Shown here: piece after piece, positions 61,625 to 64,000 of the stretch
How the letters are laid out: the number at the start of each line of letters is the position of its first letter
Numbering within the stretch: the first letter of the stretch is position 1
The notes under the pieces: model-generated
Database searches by the model: none
Told to the model about the DNA's origin: nothing
What the model saw: the letters and a program-made list of their open reading frames with translations, nothing else
Made by a program: the position numbers and the translations under genes
From: Paenibacillus sp. N3.4
GTDB taxonomy: Bacteria > Bacillota > Bacilli > Paenibacillales > NBRC-103111
Direction of reading: 5' to 3'
Assembly (NCBI RefSeq): GCF_008017805.1
Contig: NZ_VRTT01000019.1
Coordinates: 44,814-108,813, forward strand
DNA: 64,000 nt

Positions 61625-62197
61625 ATGCAAAATCGAACAGATGGGGAGCTCATGGAGCTAGTTATGGCCAAAGAGCATTCAGCTTTGGAAGAACTTTACG
61701 ATCGTTATGTCAAACTGGTGTATTCATTTTCTCTGAAAACGATGAAGGACGAACATGCATCCAGAGAAATCGTACAGTTGGTTTTTACACGGCTGTGGAC
61801 GACGGAGAAAGGCTACGATGCAAGCAAGGGGGGATACGTGAACTGGCTGCTCACGATAACCCGCAATATTACCATAGATTATGTTCGAAAGCACCGGAAG
61901 CAAAATGAGATTATTCGATTGGAGCCGCGAGAGTGGGAGCAAGCCTTTATATCTGGAGAACCTGATCCAGAGACTGCTTTATTCCGTAAACAAAGTGGAG
62001 AGCAAATTAAGCAAGCTTATGCACATTTGACTACCAATCAGATTGAATTGATCAATTTGATGTACTGGGAAGGGTATTCGTTAAGCGAAATTGCTTCTCA
62101 GAAGAATGAACCCGTAGGAACCGTGAAAAGCCGATTGCATCAGTGCCTCAAAATACTTCGCAAGCATCTGACACCAGTGAAGGAGGGATCCATATGA
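61625..62197 (+). CDS. ECF-type RNA polymerase sigma factor
   Basis: 190 aa. Region 2 (about 20-90) has LYDRYVKLVYSFSLKTMKD and WTTEKGYDASKGGYVNWLL. Region 4 (about 130-185) has LTTNQIELINLMYWEGYSLS and VGTVKSRLHQCLKIL. It overlaps the anti-sigma gene (ATATGA at 62192-62197), as expected for a sigma/anti-sigma pair. Its regulon likely includes nearby envelope genes, but no promoter motif could be assigned. Confidence 0.9.
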   Translation: MQNRTDGELMELVMAKEHSALEELYDRYVKLVYSFSLKTMKDEHASREIVQLVFTRLWTTEKGYDASKGGYVNWLLTITRNITIDYVRKHRKQNEIIRLEPREWEQAFISGEPDPETALFRKQSGEQIKQAYAHLTTNQIELINLMYWEGYSLSEIASQKNEPVGTVKSRLHQCLKILRKHLTPVKEGSI

Positions 62198-62901
62198 AAG
62201 GACAAGAACGAGTAGATTGCGGCTTTCTCATTGAGTATTTGACCGGTGAATGCACCGAATGGGAGCGTGCCGCCTTTGAACGCCATCTACATACTTGTGA
62301 ATCTTGCAGAGAAGAACTCAAAGATTTACGACTTGTCTGGCAAGCACTCCCTTTTCAAATGGAAGAGGTGGAAGTTCCTGCGGATTTGAAGCAGCAAGTG
62401 ATGCAGTCGATCCATCCAAAGCTCCCTCGAAAAAGACAAACATGGACGCGGAAATGGACCTATGGAATAAGCGCGGTTCTTTTGTTGGGATTGGCCGGAT
62501 TCGCTTTGTGGAATTATCAGACGACCCATTCGCAGCAGAACGCACATAATTTGCTGAGCCAACCGGCAGAAGTGATTCGTACCTATAAGTTGATATCAGC
62601 GAACAGCTCCATGCCGTCTGCCACTGGCACAGCCTGGATTGTGCAGCACGGAGATAGCAACAACGTAGTTGTAAATTTGTCGGGTCTAAAAGAAACGGAG
62701 GGAGACTGGACGTACCAGGTTTGGTTAAATCACGACGGTAAAAAGTATAATTGCGGAACGCTGCGCGTTGATAAAGAAGGAGTCGGCGTTCTGACCTATA
62801 ATGTGCCAGTGAAAAACTTGCAAATTGATTCCATTGGCGTAACATTGGAGCCGGATCCTAATGGCAGCAAGCCGCGTGGAGTTAAAGTGATGGGCACATG
62901 A
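62194..62901 (+). CDS. Membrane-bound zinc-finger anti-sigma factor (RskA-like)
   Basis: 235 aa from ATG 62194 behind GAAGGAGGG. The cytoplasmic N-terminus has the zinc-binding H-x3-C-x2-C motif in HLHTCESCREEL. One membrane segment lies at about residues 88-110. The outer C-terminal domain (DWTYQVWLNHDGKKYNCGTL) is of the RskA type. It should hold the ECF sigma factor at the membrane until an envelope signal releases it. Confidence 0.88.
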   Translation: MKGQERVDCGFLIEYLTGECTEWERAAFERHLHTCESCREELKDLRLVWQALPFQMEEVEVPADLKQQVMQSIHPKLPRKRQTWTRKWTYGISAVLLLGLAGFALWNYQTTHSQQNAHNLLSQPAEVIRTYKLISANSSMPSATGTAWIVQHGDSNNVVVNLSGLKETEGDWTYQVWLNHDGKKYNCGTLRVDKEGVGVLTYNVPVKNLQIDSIGVTLEPDPNGSKPRGVKVMGT

Positions 62902-62974
62902 TTTGGAGAAAAGAGGGACTGCACTTAAGTCTACCGATCAAATATTGGCCTCTCCCTACGACAAATGCCGTATT

Positions 62975-63021
62975 AAAAAGGAAACTGCTAGCCACCATCA
63001 AGGTACACAGTTTCCTTTTTT
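62975..63021. terminator. Bidirectional terminator
   Basis: AAAAAGGAAACTG (62975-62987) pairs with CAGTTTCCTTTTT (63008-63020). It separates the converging anti-sigma and cytochrome genes. Confidence 0.85.
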
Positions 63022-63072
63022 GTTGCACGCTTTTTAGTTTAACTTAAGGAAGCAACTGGAAAACTGTTCAGA

Positions 63073-63687
63073 CTATTTCTTGGCAGCCAGCCAAGTTGCC
63101 AAGGCTTCGATATCCTCCGTTTTTAAAGTATCTTTAAATGGTGGCATATCGCCTTTGCCTTTCATGATTTGGTTCACGATTTGGTCTTTCGTTTTACGCG
63201 AACCGACTTGAGTCAAGTTTGGACCAAAGTCACCCTGCAGGCCCGTTCCGTGACAAGCCAAGCAGTTGCTTTTGTAGAGCTTCTCGGCATGAACGTCAGC
63301 GTTTTCAGCGGGCAGCGACTTGGCTGTCGGAGCGGGATCAGGTGTAGGTGCTGGACTTGGGGCTGCTGACTCAGTCTCAGTCTTCGCCATAGTTGCAGAT
63401 GGCGTTGTTTCTTTCGACGGTTGCGGTTTAGGCGTCGTGCTTGCTGCGGCTGCCGGTGACGGAGACGGAGATAGTGAAGGCGAAGGAGCTGTCGTCACGG
63501 TTGGTGATGCAGACATGGCAGGTTTAGGCGATGGGGTGACGGTCATAGTGGCAGGTGACGGCGGCGAAGCGATAGCATTTGCAGCAACGGCAGCTGTACT
63601 CGACTGGGGTGCTGCTGTTTGGCTGCCGCACCCCGAGGCGGTCAACAAGGCTGCACCGCATAGGCTGGTGAGAATCCATTTGTTCAT
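63073..63687 (-). CDS. Membrane-anchored cytochrome c (CccB/c551-like lipoprotein)
   Basis: 204 aa. The signal peptide ends in a lipobox-like TASGC. A ~100-residue linker very rich in Pro, Ser, Thr and Ala (SPSLSPSPSP) reaches through the wall. The C-terminal ~75 residues are a mono-haem class I cytochrome c: haem site CLACH, GPNLTQVG, and axial methionine in GDMPPF. It carries electrons between the bc complex and an oxidase on the outer face. The linker is unusually long. Confidence 0.9.
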   Translation of the reverse strand: MNKWILTSLCGAALLTASGCGSQTAAPQSSTAAVAANAIASPPSPATMTVTPSPKPAMSASPTVTTAPSPSLSPSPSPAAAASTTPKPQPSKETTPSATMAKTETESAAPSPAPTPDPAPTAKSLPAENADVHAEKLYKSNCLACHGTGLQGDFGPNLTQVGSRKTKDQIVNQIMKGKGDMPPFKDTLKTEDIEALATWLAAKK

Positions 63688-63888
63688 ATTATTTATCTCC
63701 TTTAACTCTTTCTTTTAGAGTTAACGAAATAAAATGGATTTTGGTTTTGTGGGTGATGATGGTATTAAAGCATATTTCTAAAACCAGAATAACGATGATC
63801 TTGAGCTACTTCAAGAGGCATATGAATTTTGTTGTGACAAGGACTATATGCATCTGTGTGAATGAGAGTTTGAAGTTAGACTACTAGA

Positions 63889-64000
63889 TGGACACACCGA
63901 TTTGATATAATAGAAAAAATATCAATGTAAAGCGGAGTGTGTAAAATGGGAGAACAGCGGCAGCGTTACAGTCAAGAATTTAAAGAACAAGCGGTAAAAT
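63889..64000 (+). mobile_element. Left end of an IS3-family element with the start of OrfA (cut by window edge)
   Basis: ATG 63946 opens MGEQRQRYSQEFKEQAVK, the usual start of IS3-type OrfA transposase (HTH of the InsE/IS3_orfA kind). About 55 bases upstream, TGGACACACCGA (63889-63900) resembles an IS3-type terminal inverted repeat, and a TATAAT box (63905-63912 area) lies between. The right part is outside the window. The gap 63688-63888 before it holds no gene. Confidence 0.65.

Noticed and set aside
1..64000. CRISPR arrays, tRNA or rRNA genes
   Set aside because: No regularly spaced identical repeats, no cloverleaf with CCA-end context and no rRNA-like conserved stretch were noticed.

Overview
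The window reads as chromosomal DNA of a Gram-positive, spore-former-type Firmicute, most likely Paenibacillus or a close relative. The reasons are the strong AGGAGG ribosome sites, YesM/YesN-type two-component pairs next to LplB/YtcP-type sugar ABC transporters, many AraC regulators, surface-layer homology (SLH) proteins and a high density of glycoside hydrolases. The genus is an inference from gene content; no rRNA or marker gene is present.

Layout. 1-3.6 kb: the end of an AraC regulator, a class I mannose-6-phosphate isomerase locus broken by frameshift(s), a ROK kinase and the remnant of a GH38-like gene. 3.7-6 kb: a divergent tetR/MFS pair that seems to have lost both 5' ends in one deletion, an MBL-fold hydrolase, and a frameshifted YbjQ gene with a small membrane protein. 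6-13.5 kb: an AraC regulator divergent from GH2, alpha/beta-hydrolase, GH95 and cupin genes. 13.7-23.4 kb: a response regulator/sensor kinase pair, a complete CUT1 importer without its own ATPase, an AraC regulator and a large secreted protein. 23.5-25.1 kb: decayed DNA with repeats, a CPBP protease remnant and an IS3 remnant. 25.1-30.6 kb: aldo/keto reductase, GH29 alpha-L-fucosidase and a leaderless beta-helix protein. 30.8-34.4 kb: a probable S-layer protein. 34.8-44.2 kb: GH20, then sensor kinase - membrane-tethered binding protein - response regulator, then a second sugar ABC importer.

The most striking region is 44.2-55.8 kb. It encodes a GH92 alpha-mannosidase-family protein (1969 aa) and a GH3 protein, each ending in the series cohesin, FIVAR, dockerin. 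It also encodes a small non-catalytic protein with the same C-terminal series, and a cohesin protein with three SLH domains that could fix the assembly to the wall. This looks like a compact cellulosome-like complex for glycans in which each soluble part carries both halves of the cohesin-dockerin pair. A palindromic operator, TGATAC-N5-GTATCA (last base G in one copy), recurs upstream of the sensor operon (36.84 kb), the GH3 gene (50.31 kb) and the SLH-cohesin gene (53.37 kb), tying signalling and complex together.

56-64 kb holds ordinary genes: a lipoprotein, an ArsR/SRPBCC cluster, a VOC protein, a secreted protein with three Lipoprotein_15-type repeats followed by an ECF sigma/anti-sigma pair, a cytochrome c lipoprotein, and the start of an IS3-type element at the edge. 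Several otherwise intact genes carry single-base frameshifts, so either real decay or base-level sequence errors must be considered throughout.
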